This document shows positions 1-10,673 of a stretch of DNA of 64,000 nucleotides, one piece after another; the first letter of the stretch is position 1; each line of letters starts with the position of its first letter. The notes under the pieces are model-generated. The model searched no databases and was not told the origin of the DNA. It worked only from the letters and a program-made list of their open reading frames with translations. A program made the translations under genes and the position numbers. The stretch is taken from contig CM043942.1 in assembly GCA_014529385.2 (NCBI GenBank), forward strand, positions 24,075,991 through 24,139,990, given 5' to 3'. Source of the stretch: Adiantum capillus-veneris. Taxonomy: Eukaryota; Streptophyta; Polypodiopsida; Polypodiales; Pteridaceae.

Positions 1-178
1 TATTAAGTCCAAACTCCCGAGGTGTGCACCATATTCCACATAGTGGGCTCAACAAAACCGATAATAGATCCCAGTCCCACTTACCCTAATATAATTAACC
101 AAACCAACCATTTATAGCCTACTTATAAGGACCTCTCTTCTTAAGCAAGAAAAGAGAAACCAAATTCTCTGATACCAA
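1..178 (-). mobile_element. Element A: 5' leader and primer-binding site of a gypsy LTR element (cut by window edge)
   Basis: Read on the minus strand, this is the start of the internal region of an LTR element whose coding part lies off the left edge. At 166-178 the minus strand reads TTGGTATCAGAGA, which matches the primer site complementary to the 3' end of plant initiator tRNA-Met (TGGTATCAGAGC). It directly adjoins the LTR that starts at 179. The leader closely resembles the leader of element B just left of 18,511, with shared pieces such as AATAGATCCC and GGACCTCT. So A and B belong to one family. No gag is present in these 178 bases. Confidence 0.7.
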
Positions 179-871
179 TGTAATGAAAATGGCCTATTAA
201 CTTTGAGAGTAGCGAAAATTAGAGATAACACTTTTGTGGAATTACTTTGTGAGCATAGAGGGTGAACTTGATTGATGGTAGCAACTTAAACATAGCATTT
301 AGTTAACTTGGCATGAATGATACTTTTGCAAGAGAGAGTTTAGAGAACATGACAATAGTTGAGGACCGGATTTATGTGGAGCCGGTCCCCCCTCCAATAG
401 ACATTTGTATTATAGTTTCTCCCATTTGTATTATAGTTTCTCCCATCAAGAGAGACTTGGAGAAGGAGATGGAGCTCTCGCACTTTGCACTTCACACAAT
501 GAGGGTGTGTATGAGTGTGTATGTGGGAGAGTATACCCCTCAAGCAGCCCCCCTAGCTTGCTTTGGTCGACCCCCCCCTTGTAGCTCATGATTGAAGATC
601 ATTGGACCTCTCCAGGCCTAGCCAATCACATGCAAGAGCATATCAAGCAACCAGGGTAGCCTTGGGACAAGTGTCCCCCTTTCCCCTTTGAGAGAGAGGA
701 CTTGATAATAAATGCTAAAATAATTAAATAAATCTACTTAATTATCATTGGACCCCTTGGAAGTCCAACCATGGACACTCCTTGAGGGTAACCTAGCTAG
801 GGGCTTGACATGTGTCCTACTTGCCACTTGAGCAAGGGTTGCCCTTTGGGAGAGAGAATGGTCAAGCAACC

Positions 872-925
<54 letters not shown>

Positions 926-1245
926 CCCCTTCCTGGATGGCTCGCCCCCTCCTTGTAGGGATTTGGATTGACTTTTGTGACACCTCAAGCCCCTCAACCT
1001 TGGGCCCAGTTCTCTTGGCCCTTAAGCCCCTCAAGCTTGCGCTGGGTTCCCACCTCAAGTACAACCCTACCATCTCAAGCATGACAAGCACCTCAAACAT
1101 CTCAATCATCAAGAACTTCAAGCATCGTAGTCATCAGGCACGACAAGCACCTCAATCTTGGGCCGGGTTCCCACCTCAAGCACAACCCTAGCTTACCTAA
1201 GACCAAAGGACTTTTAAAACTAACCCTTGGAGGTCTTCAATGAAG
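179..1245 (-). repeat. Element A, 5' LTR
   Basis: On the plus strand this starts TGTAATG right after the primer site. Patches of similarity to the element B LTRs run in the same order: the GGAGCCGGTCCCCCCTCC block near 380, the GTCGACCCCC block near 570, the AAGTGTCC block near 670, and a CCTCAAGCAC-type minisatellite at 980-1,190. A 50-base poly-C tract interrupts it at 873-922. The right end is uncertain, because similarity to the B LTRs fades near 1,200 and a fold-back element starts at about 1,246. Short reading frames across this stretch translate LTR and simple repeat and are not genes. Confidence 0.6.
873..922. repeat. Poly-C tract, 50 bp
   Basis: An uninterrupted run of C, followed by T and six more C, inside the LTR of element A. 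It produces long poly-glycine or poly-proline frames that are not genes. Runs of this length are prone to length errors in both sequencing and replication. Confidence 0.95.
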
Positions 1246-1617
1246 TTAACCCTAAGGAATTTTAAGCTCCATTGGTTAGCCTTGCTCTTTGATAGACCAT
1301 CTCTCCTTTGGACCCCTTTACCAATGGCCCCATGTTGAGATAGATCTATAAGCACATATCTATATTCTAACCCTTGTTCCCATTGATCAGTTTAATATGG
1401 GAAAATCATTTGGGTTGGTTAATATAGGATTTTATGACATTGAATTGATCATTTAATGTGGAAAAATAAATGGGAACAAGAGTTAGAATATAGACATGTG
1501 CTTTTAGGTCTATCTCAGCAAGGGACCAAAGGGAGAGAAGGCAACGGGTCCAAAAAGGGAGATGGTCTATCAAAGTTCAATGACCAGATAATGGAGCTTA
1601 AAATACCTTAGGGTTAG
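1246..1617. mobile_element. Fold-back (long inverted repeat) element
   Basis: The left arm (about 1,246-1,392) and the right arm (about 1,473-1,617) are reverse complements with moderate mismatch. Matching blocks in order are AACCCTAAGG, TTTTAAGCTCCATT, TTTGATAGACCATCTC, TTGGACCC, TGAGATAGA, AGCACAT and TCTATATTCTAAC. An AT-rich spacer of about 80 bp separates the arms. A rearranged partial copy sits at about 32,590-32,725, so this is a mobile family rather than a chance palindrome. There is no coding capacity. It looks like a fold-back type or MITE-like DNA element. I could not find a clean target duplication. Confidence 0.65.
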
Positions 1618-1767
1618 GGAGTGTTGTGCATGGGTAAAAAATTGTGCCTATACATGGTCCAATAATGAGATCATATCACACGATTCAAAACACAATTCGC
1701 TAAGATATGTGGTGCAAGAGGTGCAATCTTGAATAATGTGCTCATGGAAATTCACTGGTGAGTCTTA
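1618..1767. other. Unassigned spacer between fold-back element and element B
   Basis: 150 bp with no reading frame of note and no similarity that I can see elsewhere in the window. The bases left of 1,768 should hold the target duplication of element B. The far end of B is lost, so the duplication cannot be tested. Confidence 0.4.
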
Positions 1768-3100
1768 TGTGCAATGGAATATGACTATGACATGGATAGT
1801 GATAGAACTTAAATAGCCATAGTGAGAATTTCCTTTAAGAGGGTTCTTTAAGGAGCATAAGAAGAGTACTTAATTAAAAGTAGCAAAATGAACATTACAC
1901 CTAATTAGCTTGACATGAACAATACTTGTAAGAGAGAGAGAGAGAGAGAGAGGGAAATTTGACAATAGTTGACCGGATTTACTTGGAGCCGGTCCCCCCT
2001 CCAAAAGGCTTTTGTATTATAGATTCTCCCATGTAGAGAGACTTGGTACAAGACAAGATTTGTGTTCCTTGAGACATCGTTGGTGCAATGAAGATGGAAA
2101 ACTTCATGCACCCAGATTATGCCCTTAACTATCTTACCAAAGCATTAACTTGTCCCCGGCCTCAGTCCCAAGACCTCAAACACCTTTGAAGGTGGAGAGA
2201 GCTAGGAGGGAACAAGGGTAGGGAAGATGAAGAAGAAGTAAAATACGAGAAAGAAATAGACTCCTCACTTGATATTACTCTTGTTGCTTAGCATAGCACA
2301 ATAGCATAGTAATGGAGATGAAGAAGATGACAATATTGAACTTTGGAGCATGGTTCTCGGTTGGATCTACATTCCATAGCCAAGAGTTGTTGGTATAGGC
2401 TCTCAAATTATCAAGCTTGGAGAAGGAGATGGAGTTCTTTCACAAAACACTATGAGAGTGGGAGTGTGCGTGAGTGTGTGAGAGAGGGTATATGGGCAAG
2501 CACATCTCCTCCTAGCTTGGGTCGACCCCCTCTGCTAGCTCATGCAGGAGAATGATTGGACCTCCTCAAGCATGGCCAATCACAAGCTTTGTGCATAACA
2601 AGCAACAAGGTGGTGTTAGGACAAGTGTCCTCCTTACCCCTTTGAGAGAGAGAGGACTTGAATAATTATTGAAAAATTAATTAAATAAACTTAATTCTCA
2701 TTGGACCTCTTTAGAGTCCAACCAATAGGCTTTAGGCACCTTATGAGGGCAACATGGGGAAGAGCTTGACAAGTGTCCTTGTTGCCTCTTTAGACTTGGC
2801 TTGCCTTGAGTGAGTGAGTGTGTGTGTGTGTGTTCTCTCTCATGCCCCTACTTGTAGGGCTTGGGACCCCCTTGTGTAATGTTTGTTGAATTTTTGGAAC
2901 ACCTCAAGCCCCTCAAGCACCTTAGTCATGAAGCACCTCAAGCACCTCAAGTACCTTAGTCATAAAGCATGAACAGCACCTCAAGCACCTTAGTCATCAA
3001 GCACGACAAGCACCTTTGTCAGCTCAAGAACGACAAGCACCTCAAGCACACCCAATCATTTTCTTTGAACGTTAAGGCCCTTCTTTGCTTGTTAGCATCA
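1768..3100 (-). repeat. Element B, 3' LTR (1,333 bp)
   Basis: Plus-strand ends are TGTGCAATGG and TTAGCATCA, so the TG...CA rule holds. It aligns end to end with the right LTR from 18,511 to about 19,510, after which the right copy departs. It contains a short GA run (1,931-1,952) where the right copy has a GA run of 82 bp. Its last part (about 2,895-3,060) is a minisatellite built from ACCTCAAGCACCTTAGTCAT-type units. The minus-strand bases just outside (AAAGGCAAAAAG) could be a weak polypurine tract. Confidence 0.7.
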
Positions 3101-3694
3101 ACTTTTTGCCTTTGTTGGGAGATGGATATAGCCTCCTTAATATTTTGAAAAGATTCTTATAGTAGGTCGCGGCTATACTCATTGACAACGAAGATCTTTT
3201 CATGTACCTTAAGTAGCAAGGGACTGTTAGGTCTTCCCTCTATGGTTCCAAAAGGTGCCTTTCCTATAGTAGTATGGACAATGTTATATGCATACTCTAC
3301 AAGTGGTAAATACTTCTCCCATTTTGAGCGTTGAACTACTTATGTAACATAAGTCTTTAGTAGATTGAGAATCGTAAGGTTAGCTATCTCACTTTGGCCA
3401 TCCATTGGTGGGCAATAGGCCGAAGAGAAATTCAACCTTGTACCTAGATTTTTAAAGAGATCTTTCCATAAATTTATAGGTCTCTATCTAACACGATGGA
3501 TGTTGGAAATCCATGGTGCTTGAAAATTTTGGATATAAAGAGGGTTCCATTTGATGTGCCTTAATAGTCCTTTTGACAGAAATAAAGTGCGCTTGCTTGC
3601 TAAACCTGTCGTCTATCGTCCATATTCCCATATTCCCATGGATAGGGTAATCGAAAGATAAAATTCATGGATATACTCTCCCATGTTGAATTAG

Positions 3695-3767
3695 GGATTG
3701 TCAATGGCTGAAGTAATCCAGGTTGAAGTAATCCAAGGATTGTCAATGGCTGAAGTAATCCAGGTTG
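3695..3767 (-). repeat. 42-bp tandem duplication in element B integrase linker
   Basis: The block starting GGATTGTCAATGGCTGAAG at 3,695 recurs at 3,737. The minus-strand protein therefore shows GLLQPLTI twice. The length is a multiple of three, so the frame is kept. Confidence 0.85.
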
Positions 3768-4732
3768 CTTCCCTCTATCATATTTTGTATTTTGGCATAC
3801 CACACATTTTGAGACATACTCTTGTATGTCCACTTTTATGGTGGGCGAATAAAAATACATTTCTACTCCTCGAAGAGTAGATTGAATCCCTCTATGCCCT
3901 GCATAGTGAGGAACATGGGATTCATACATATCTTTCTCATGAAGGGAGTGAGTAACACTTAGCCTGTTTCCATGGAGAAGATAACCATCTTGCAATGTGA
4001 ATGGTTCCTCTTTCTTTCCTAAGGCAAGGGCTGACATTATGTCCTTAAAATCAAGGTCAAATTTGTACTCATCTATCATGGAAGATAGATCATTGTGAGT
4101 TGCAATAGACACCGCATTTGCCCTTGGTCGTTGTGATAGTGCATCGAACATTTGATTATGCTTACCAACAATATGAGCAATATGAAAATTGAATTGCAAA
4201 AGGAAATTTGCCCAACTCATTTGTTTGTCGGAAAGCTTGGTTTGCGTCATGAAGTATTTGAGACTTTGGTGGTCCGTTCGTAAGATGAATGGGGTCCCCA
4301 ATAGGTAGTGCTTCCATGTGTCTAGGGCATTTAGAATATCTAGTAGCTCATTTTTGTACATGCCAACACTCGCTCATCAGTATTGAGTCTTTGACTTTCA
4401 TATGCTATGGCATGCCCTTCTTGGAGCAAGACGGCTCCAAGGCAATCTCCACAAGCATCACATTGGACCTCAAAAGGTTTTGAGAGATTTGGTAGTGTAT
4501 GCCCTAGTTGGGAGGTAAGCTTTTCTTTAAGTTTATCAAAAGAATTTTTCTCTTTAGCCGTCCATTCATACTTAATGTTCTTTTTTGTTAAGTAATGTAA
4601 TGGTCCTGCTAGTTGAGAGAATTTTTCTATGAAGCGTCTATAGTATGGACACATACCAATAAAGCTTCGTAGCTCATGTAGACTCCTTGGGTTAGGCCAT
4701 CCTTTTATTACGTCTAACTTTGATGGATCTAT

Positions 4733-4736
4733 ACGG
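4733..4736. repeat. Target-site duplication of element C, left copy
   Basis: ACGG precedes the LTR start TGAC at 4,737 and recurs after the other LTR at 15,320-15,323. Four bases match. A fifth base on either side does not (T versus A), although 5 bp is usual for gypsy elements, so one mutated position is possible. Confidence 0.75.
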
Positions 4737-4884
4737 TGACGGGAGCAAAGCGAACCCCGAACCTCGACGTGGCCGAATGGCGCGCCTCGAGCCTGTTCAC
4801 GATAAAGCAAACAGGGGGCACCACCTAGCTTTGAGAGGCTAGGACGCAAACCACGATGATATGAACATCACAAACTTACACACG

Positions 4885-4950
<66 letters not shown>

Positions 4951-5824
4951 CAAATGATGAAAACCCTCGGGGGTGTGAGGGAGAATTATTTCCGCAGTAT
5001 TTACAAATGGCATGCCGTGGTGATAGAGAGGTAGGGAGAAAAGATGGTGCAAACTACTTGGTGCGCTCTCTAAGACGACTCAATGATTGTGAAGCTTTCT
5101 ACCAAGAGCGTGTATACGTGTGTGCATTGACCATTGGAGTCGAGAGATGGACATGGTTCCCTTCGCATTGTGCAATTCCCAAGGCAAACCCAACACACAA
5201 GCCCTCTCCCCGTGATGGTGATAGTGTCAACTCTTCCCACTACACTCTACACCCAACGCATGGGGGGGGGGGGGGGGGGGGGGGGGGGAGAGTGTCAGAG
5301 AGGGAGAGGGTGAGGATAATAATACGGGAGAGCGGGAGTTCACATGCGGCTCGTCAGAGAGGGAGCACGAGAGGGAAAACGAGAGAGGGGTTGGGGTGAG
5401 TGCTTGAGCCTTGCGCCTGGCGGAGGGTTGCCAGTAAGGGGGGGGTTTTGGGTGAGAGAGAGAGAGAGAGAGGATATTAGAGAGAGGTATGTAGGGAAAA
5501 ATGAGAGAGAGAGAGAGGGGGGGAGGGTTATTTCATCCGATGCCCGCGAGGGGGGGGGGGGGGGGGGGGGGGAATAAACTACGGGGGAAAGAGAGAAGGG
5601 GTATTTGAAACCAAGGGTGGTCGGATAGGCTGGGGTATAGACAAGCGGGGGCCTGAGGGTGATAAGGCCGGCCAATTGAAGGGGGGGGGGTGTGCCATGC
5701 CCGTAGAGGTGTCGTGAGGTTTACCAGGCGGTGCCGAGCCTTTCAACAGTGTCGCCAAGGCTCCAACAGAGAAAAAATTAGTTTTTTTTTCTTTTTTTCT
5801 TTGATTTTCAAAAATCGACCATCA
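4737..5824 (-). repeat. Element C, 3' LTR (1,088 bp)
   Basis: It starts TGACGGGAGC and ends CGACCATCA on the plus strand. It holds a GA run (4,889-4,946), a G run (5,262-5,288) and another G run (5,551-5,572). It matches the other LTR at both ends but lacks about 1.1 kb of the middle, between the CACTACACTCTAC block (near 5,250) and the GGTTTTGGGTGAGAG block (near 5,450). A deletion here is the simpler reading, since the junction lies in G-rich sequence. Confidence 0.85.
4889..4946. repeat. (GA)n microsatellite in element C 3' LTR
   Basis: About 29 GA units. The same position in the other LTR (13,297-13,334) has about 19 units, so this tract changed length after insertion. Confidence 0.95.
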
Positions 5825-5828
5825 TTAG

Positions 5829-5840
5829 CCCTCTCCCTTT
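5829..5840 (-). other. Element C polypurine tract
   Basis: The minus strand reads AAAGGGAGAGGG, ending four bases before the LTR boundary at 5,824. Its position and composition fit the plus-strand primer site of an LTR element. Confidence 0.75.
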
Positions 5841-5852
5841 GGCTAGAGGCAT

Positions 5853-7003
5853 TCATGCTTCTAGCCCATCTTCAGCATCTTCAGCTGTGGAGTTAGAGGG
5901 TTCTCCCTCTTCTGGAATGTCTAGCATGAATTCTGGATCAAACCTAAGAAAATACCCTTTCAGTCTCCATCCATTGACCCTAGTCTTGTGAATTCTCCCA
6001 TTTGCTTCCATCAGCTTATAACTGCCGTTTTCATAACGTTTCTTGATGATGAATGGCCCTTCCCATCTGGGTTGAAATTTCTTGTCCTTCCTGGTGTCAA
6101 ATCTGTTGTCGTATCTCAGCACTAACATACCTTTTTCCAGTCCCTTTTCTTTAAGTCCTTGATTAAAAGTGAGCCGGCGTCGTTCTGCCTGCGCTGCATA
6201 GTGATTGATTGCTTCTTCCCTATCTAGTTGGAGTCTCTCCAGATCCAAGATGTGGTTTTGGATATTTACAATTGGACGATGTATCTGGCTAGCCAAAACT
6301 TGTAAGCTGGCTATCTGTACCTCAATGGGTAGAATTGCCTCCTTTCCATAAACTAGATGGAAAGGGGTGAAACCTAGTGATGTTCGGAACGTTGTTTTGT
6401 AGGCCCAAAGAGCTGCCATGAGATGTTTATCCCAGTCCCCTGTGTGATTGTTCAGCTGCTTTGTGATGATTTTGGAAATCATTCCATTTACCTTCTCTAC
6501 CAGACCATTGCATTGTGGATAGTATGGTGTGGAATGTCGGCGTGTGATGCCTAACTTCTTCATCAGTTCTCCCACCAAATCTCCTCTGAATCCTGGTCCT
6601 CTATCTGATATTATCTCAAGATGAGTGCCAAAACGGCAAACGATATGCTCAAAAATGAACTTTGCCACCTCTTGGGTTGTAATGCGGGTGGTGGATGTTG
6701 CTTCTGCCCATCGAGTCATGTAATCTACACCCACTATGATATACAATTTACCTGATTGGGCCCTTGGTAAAGGACCGATTGCATCTATCCCCCATTTCTC
6801 AAATGGACCATATGAGATGATAGGAGTTTGTGGCTCGATGGTGTACATCCCTGTTCAAACTAGGCCAAGAATATCCCGCTTGTAGAATGTTCCACTGGTG
6901 ATGTCTAGAGCAAAATGACCGTTGCAGATGCCATCATGGCAACTTGAAATTACCTCTGTGATCTCACTGGAGGTTGGCACCCGCCTGAGAATTTGATCCT
7001 TGC
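5853..7003 (-). pseudogene. Element C integrase
   Basis: A 331-codon open frame (6,848-5,853) covers the catalytic core and C-terminal domain. The D,D,E residues lie in WGIDAIGPL, SDRGPGF and NGLVEKVNG, and the GPF-type module (RWEGPFIIKK) comes later. The zinc domain lies upstream in the same strand (about 7,003-6,850). Its His pair is visible (HDGICNGHF), but the CxxC half is missing: the sequence jumps from YKRDILG to a stop and then to the core, so a deletion removed it. A frameshift near 7,030 separates this region from RNase H. The catalytic residues look sound. The protein as a whole is not. Confidence 0.85.
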
Positions 7004-7005
7004 CC

Positions 7006-8364
7006 TTACAATACAAGTGGTTGTTTACAAGGCGGGTACCTAGTAGCCTTCCTTACCAGCCACTGTTTTTTCCATTTGGTGTATCCTGGCGGACATTCTC
7101 CTGTATCTAAAAAACCTATGACATCAGGCATAACATCACTACCTTGGAAGAGGGGTAGCTTTAGTTTGATTGCTCCTACGGAAACGTCTTGTATTCTCTC
7201 TTTGGATAAAGCATCTGCCTCCTGATTTTCTGCTCTAGGGACATGAAATAGTTTCACTGCTTCAAAATTCTTTAGAAGGTCCTTAACTTGGCGGAGTTGA
7301 CCCAGTAAAACTTGATTCTTACAATCCCAGGTGCCATTTATCTGCCTTATCAAAAGCAAAGCATCGCCAAACACATTTAGGTACTGAATTCCTTGTGAAA
7401 TACATTGTTCCAACCCAAGAATTAGGGCTGCATATTCTGCTTCATTGTTGGAGTGGGAGTGTAATAACTGCCCGATGGAGAATACTCTCTCTTGTTGCTC
7501 ATTGAAAATGACTATGCCTGTTGCAGAATGATCCATTGTTCTCTTGTATGCTTCGTCAAAGAAATGAGAGTGAGCTCTTTCTAGCCTAGGACTCTCTACC
7601 ATTGGTGTTTCTTCCTTTGCTTCCGTGTTGATCTTCAGCTTCTTCTCATAATGGCGATGAGTGAGAATTCCCGCTAAACTAGCCCTGGTGGAGTTTTCTA
7701 CTTGCATGGTGTAGTCAAACTCTTGTAATCTAATCAACCACTTTGAGATCCTAGATGAGACATCCATGTGTCGCATTACATATGAGAAAACCTCTTCCAT
7801 TGTCAGGATTACAAAGGGTCTAGGCAGGAGATAGGAGCGGAACTTTGTGGTAGCTAACATTAGTGCTAGAACCATGTGTTCTACTTTGGTAAATCCCTTT
7901 TCTGACGTGGTCATGACACGACTAGATAAGTAAATGGGACGCATGAAAGAAGTTTTGGGGTCCTTTTGCATTAGCACGGCTCTGAGTGTATCACTTCCCA
8001 CACTAGGGTTCACATAAAATGGCTCGTCCCACTTAGGAGGTGAAATAATGGGAAGCTTAGATAGGATTTGCTTTACCTCGGTAAACTGCTGCTCATTCTC
8101 TTCAATCCATGAGAAGACATCCCTCTGGGTGAGTTGTTTTAGGGGAAGGACCACTTGAGATAGCAAGTGAATGAATTTGCTTAAGTATCTTACCTTCTGA
8201 AGGAAAGAAACTAGCTGCTTAGCGGTGGTGGGTGACGACAAAGATACCAGGGCTTGAATCTTGCTAGGGTTAGCCTCGATCCCTTTTGTTGAAATTACAT
8301 GACCGAGGAGAGTGACTTTGCTTTCACTAATGTGGCACTTATCCACGTTGAGCTGGCCACCCAA
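7006..8364 (-). pseudogene. Element C pol: RT thumb, degenerate RNase H and second (archaeal-type) RNase H
   Basis: A 452-codon open frame. Residues 1-90 are the end of RT (TLLGHVISTKGIEANPSK). About 100-235 is the usual gypsy RNase H, but the first catalytic site reads YVNPSVG, with Asn where an active enzyme has Asp. About 262-395 is a second RNase H with all four acidic positions visible: FFDEA, NNEAEY, VFGDALL and ENQEADALS. Loss of the first enzyme and gain of an archaeal-type one is the known signature of the Tat branch. The frame ends early by a frameshift near 7,030, just before the integrase zinc domain. Confidence 0.85.
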
Positions 8365-10007
8365 GGTTGTAGCCTGGTTAAGCCATCATAGACTTTGCTT
8401 AAATGAAGGGCTCGTGAACTATAGATGCAAAAATCATCTATGAAAACTCGTATTGATGTTCCAAAGTAGGTTGGAAAACAAAAGTCGCATAGCGTTGAAA
8501 TGTGGCCGGGGTGTTAGTGAGGCCAAACGGCATCACTCTGTAGGCAAAACATCCCCAAGGTGTGATGAAAGGTTTTCTTCTTCTGATCTTCCTCCGCAAT
8601 GCTAATCTGGAAGTATCCTGAGTAACCATCGCACACTGTGTATCGTTTGTGACCTGCCACTTCATTGAGTATTTCATCCTGGAATGGGAGGGGAAAGTGA
8701 TCCCTCTTCGTGGCTGCATTGAGAGGTTTATAATCCACACAGACTCTCCACTTGCCTTTTTCCTTGGTGTGACTACTACTGGGGAGACCGATTCTAAGTC
8801 TTCGACAGGGTAGATGAAACCTGCTTGTAGCAAACTTCTCACTAGCATTGAAATGTGGCCGGGGTGTTAGTGAGGCCAAACGGCATCACTCTGTAGGCAA
8901 AACATCCCCAAGGTGTGATGAAAGGTTTTCTTCTTCTGATCTTCCTCCGCAATGCTAATCTGGAAGTATCCTGAGTAACCATTGCACATTGTGTATCGTT
9001 TGTGACCTGCCACTTCATTGAGTATTTCATCCTGGAATGGGAGGGGAAAGTGATCCCTCTTCGTGGCTGCATTGAGAGGTTTATAATCCACACAGACTCT
9101 CCACTTGCCTTTTTTTTTTGGTGTGACTACTACTGAGGAGACCCATTCTGAGTCTTCGACAGGGTAGATGAAACCTGCTTGTAGCAAACTTCTCACTAGC
9201 GTTGAAATGTGGCCGGGGTGTTAGTGAGGCCAAATGGCATCACTCTATAGGCAAAACATCCCCAAGGTGTGATGAAAGGTTTTCTTCTTCTGATCTTCCT
9301 CCGCAATGCTAATCTGGAAGTATCCTGAGTAACCATTGCACACTGTGTATCGTTTGTGACGTGCCACTTCATTGAGTATTTCATCCTGGAATGGGAGGGG
9401 AAAGTGATCCCTCTTCGTGGCTGCATTGAGAGGTTTATAATCCACACAGACTCTCCACTTGCCTTTTTTTTGGTGTGACTACTACTGGGGAGACCCATTC
9501 TGAGTCTTCGACAGGGTAGATGAAACCTGCTTGTAGCAAATTTCTCACTTCTTTAAGCAGTGCCTCTTGTTGGATTACTCCAAGTCTTCTGAGCTTTTGT
9601 ACTATGGGTTTACTGCCTTCCTTGAGTTTTATGTGGTGTTGCACTACTGTAATTCCTGTGATCTTATCATAGCCATCAATGAACAAAGTAGTGAAGTTAC
9701 CTAGCATGGAGACGTACTCCTTCCTTTCTTCATTGGTTAACTCATTTGAGAGCATTTCCTGTAACTTACCTTCATCCTCCAAGGACTGCATACCTGATGA
9801 TCCCTCTTGGTTTGTCGGGGGTGTTTCAGATTGTGTCAATCTGTTTGGGTCTTTAAGAATGACCCCCATCACTTTGATGCTACTGTCACTTCCGTCGGTG
9901 GTGGTCGTCTCTTCTCCTGAGGTAGACGAGTAGTCGCCGGTGGACTCATCTTCTGAAGCCTCCAAGATCATGTTGCGCTGATTTCCAGTCCTCATGTCGT
10001 AGAACAT
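8365..10007 (-). pseudogene. Element C reverse transcriptase, frameshifted and internally triplicated
   Basis: The RT N-terminus is in a 190-codon frame (10,007-9,435) that ends with GFIYPVEDSEWVSPVVVTPKK. The next part (VCVDYKPLNAATKRD, FQISIAEEDQ, then ITPWGCFAYRVMPFGLTN) occurs three times in tandem between 9,549 and 8,491. The active-site block VFIDDF is at about 8,427-8,447 in yet another frame. Frameshifts lie at the T runs near 9,110 and 9,470 (on the minus strand A runs) and inside the AEEDQ/TFITPW join. That last frameshift is present in all three copies. Residues before RT (10,007-9,700) are acidic and Ser/Thr-rich, a protease-RT linker. Confidence 0.85.
8491..9549 (-). repeat. Three tandem 353-bp copies of an RT segment
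   Basis: Copies start at 8,491, 8,844 and 9,198, each opening AGC(G/A)TTGAAATGTGGCC and closing GTAGCAAA(C/T)TTCTCACT. Only a handful of single-base differences separate them, plus length changes in a T run. The period of 353-354 bp is not a multiple of three. The junctions (CTCACT joined to AGCGTTG) share at most one base with the outer flanks, so homology did not drive the first duplication. Confidence 0.95.
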
Positions 10008-10016
10008 GGACTTCCC

Positions 10017-10673
10017 TTAAGCGTCCTTCATCTGAATTATCCCGGTGCTCCAGTCTTGTTTAGCTTCCATAGCCATAAGCCAAGGACTCCCAAGAATGAT
10101 GGGGCAGCCCTCCCCTTTGTGTGGCATGATGAAGATGTCTACCTCCACTTCTGTATTGAATGCTTTCACTTTGACTGCATTTACAATGCCCACGCATTTC
10201 ACTCTTACATTGTTTTCCATCTTGGCTCGGCAGGGTGCCGACATACTTACCTCTAGACCTAGATGGTGCATCATTTTTTCACTCATGACGCATATTTGCG
10301 CGCCACCATCTATGTAGACATTTGAGATTCGTTGCCCCTTGATGTGAGCGTCCATGGTTGGTAGGATGTTTTCGAGATCCCTTCCAGAGATAGCCCCAGA
10401 TATCCTGGGTCTTGACTTCCTGGTACTTACCATTTTTGTCCATTGCCTCCTCATCCTTGGTGCAAGGTGGAGTAATTGGGGCCAATTTATCTTTGGGCCC
10501 TGCATTAACACATCCTGAGCTAGGTCATAGGGTTCTGCATACTCACCTAGTGAGAAGTCCACGATGTCTATCTTCCGCCGCGGTTTAGCTGCTTGCTTGC
10601 TAGACTCGGCCTTCCCTTTCATCTTCTCTTCTCTTTGAGATGCTTCCTCGTGCCTGGCACGCTTCACTCCCAT
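10017..10673 (-). pseudogene. Element C protease region
   Basis: An open frame of 218 codons. The retropepsin active site is YIDGGAQICVMS, with the later GCPIILGSPWL block matching the conserved ILG motif. The first 65 residues are basic and Lys/Glu-rich and continue from the gag C-terminus (the frames overlap at 10,664-10,673). The DGGA triad replaces the commoner DSGA, which is usual in Tat elements. The stop at 10,017 separates it from the RT frame that starts at 10,007. This could be a natural gag-pol break or a later mutation. Confidence 0.8.

Larger units (their letters stand above)
3101..4736 (-). pseudogene. Element B pol, 3' part: end of RT, RNase H, integrase zinc domain and decayed integrase core
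   Basis: Minus-strand frames from 4,736 carry the end of RT (DPSKLDVIKGWPNP, then LRSFIGMCPYYRRFI), followed by RNase H. Seen there are the QCDACGD block, an ELLDIL block, RTDHQSL and FDALSQRP, which hold the usual acidic residues. The integrase zinc domain follows (HVPHYAGHRG, then CVVCQ), then the GLLQPL linker at about 3,700-3,780. The integrase core between 3,600 and 3,101 is only a shadow, with several stops (traces of HGFPTSIV and LDRD). A frameshift near 4,360 separates the RT/RNase H frame from the next, and a 42-bp tandem duplication sits in the linker. Non-functional. Confidence 0.8.

Noticed and set aside
738-1121. Poly-glycine and poly-proline frames over the C run, and similar ones at 5,007-5,675
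   Set aside because: They translate homopolymer and GA runs inside LTRs and have no flanking protein-like sequence.
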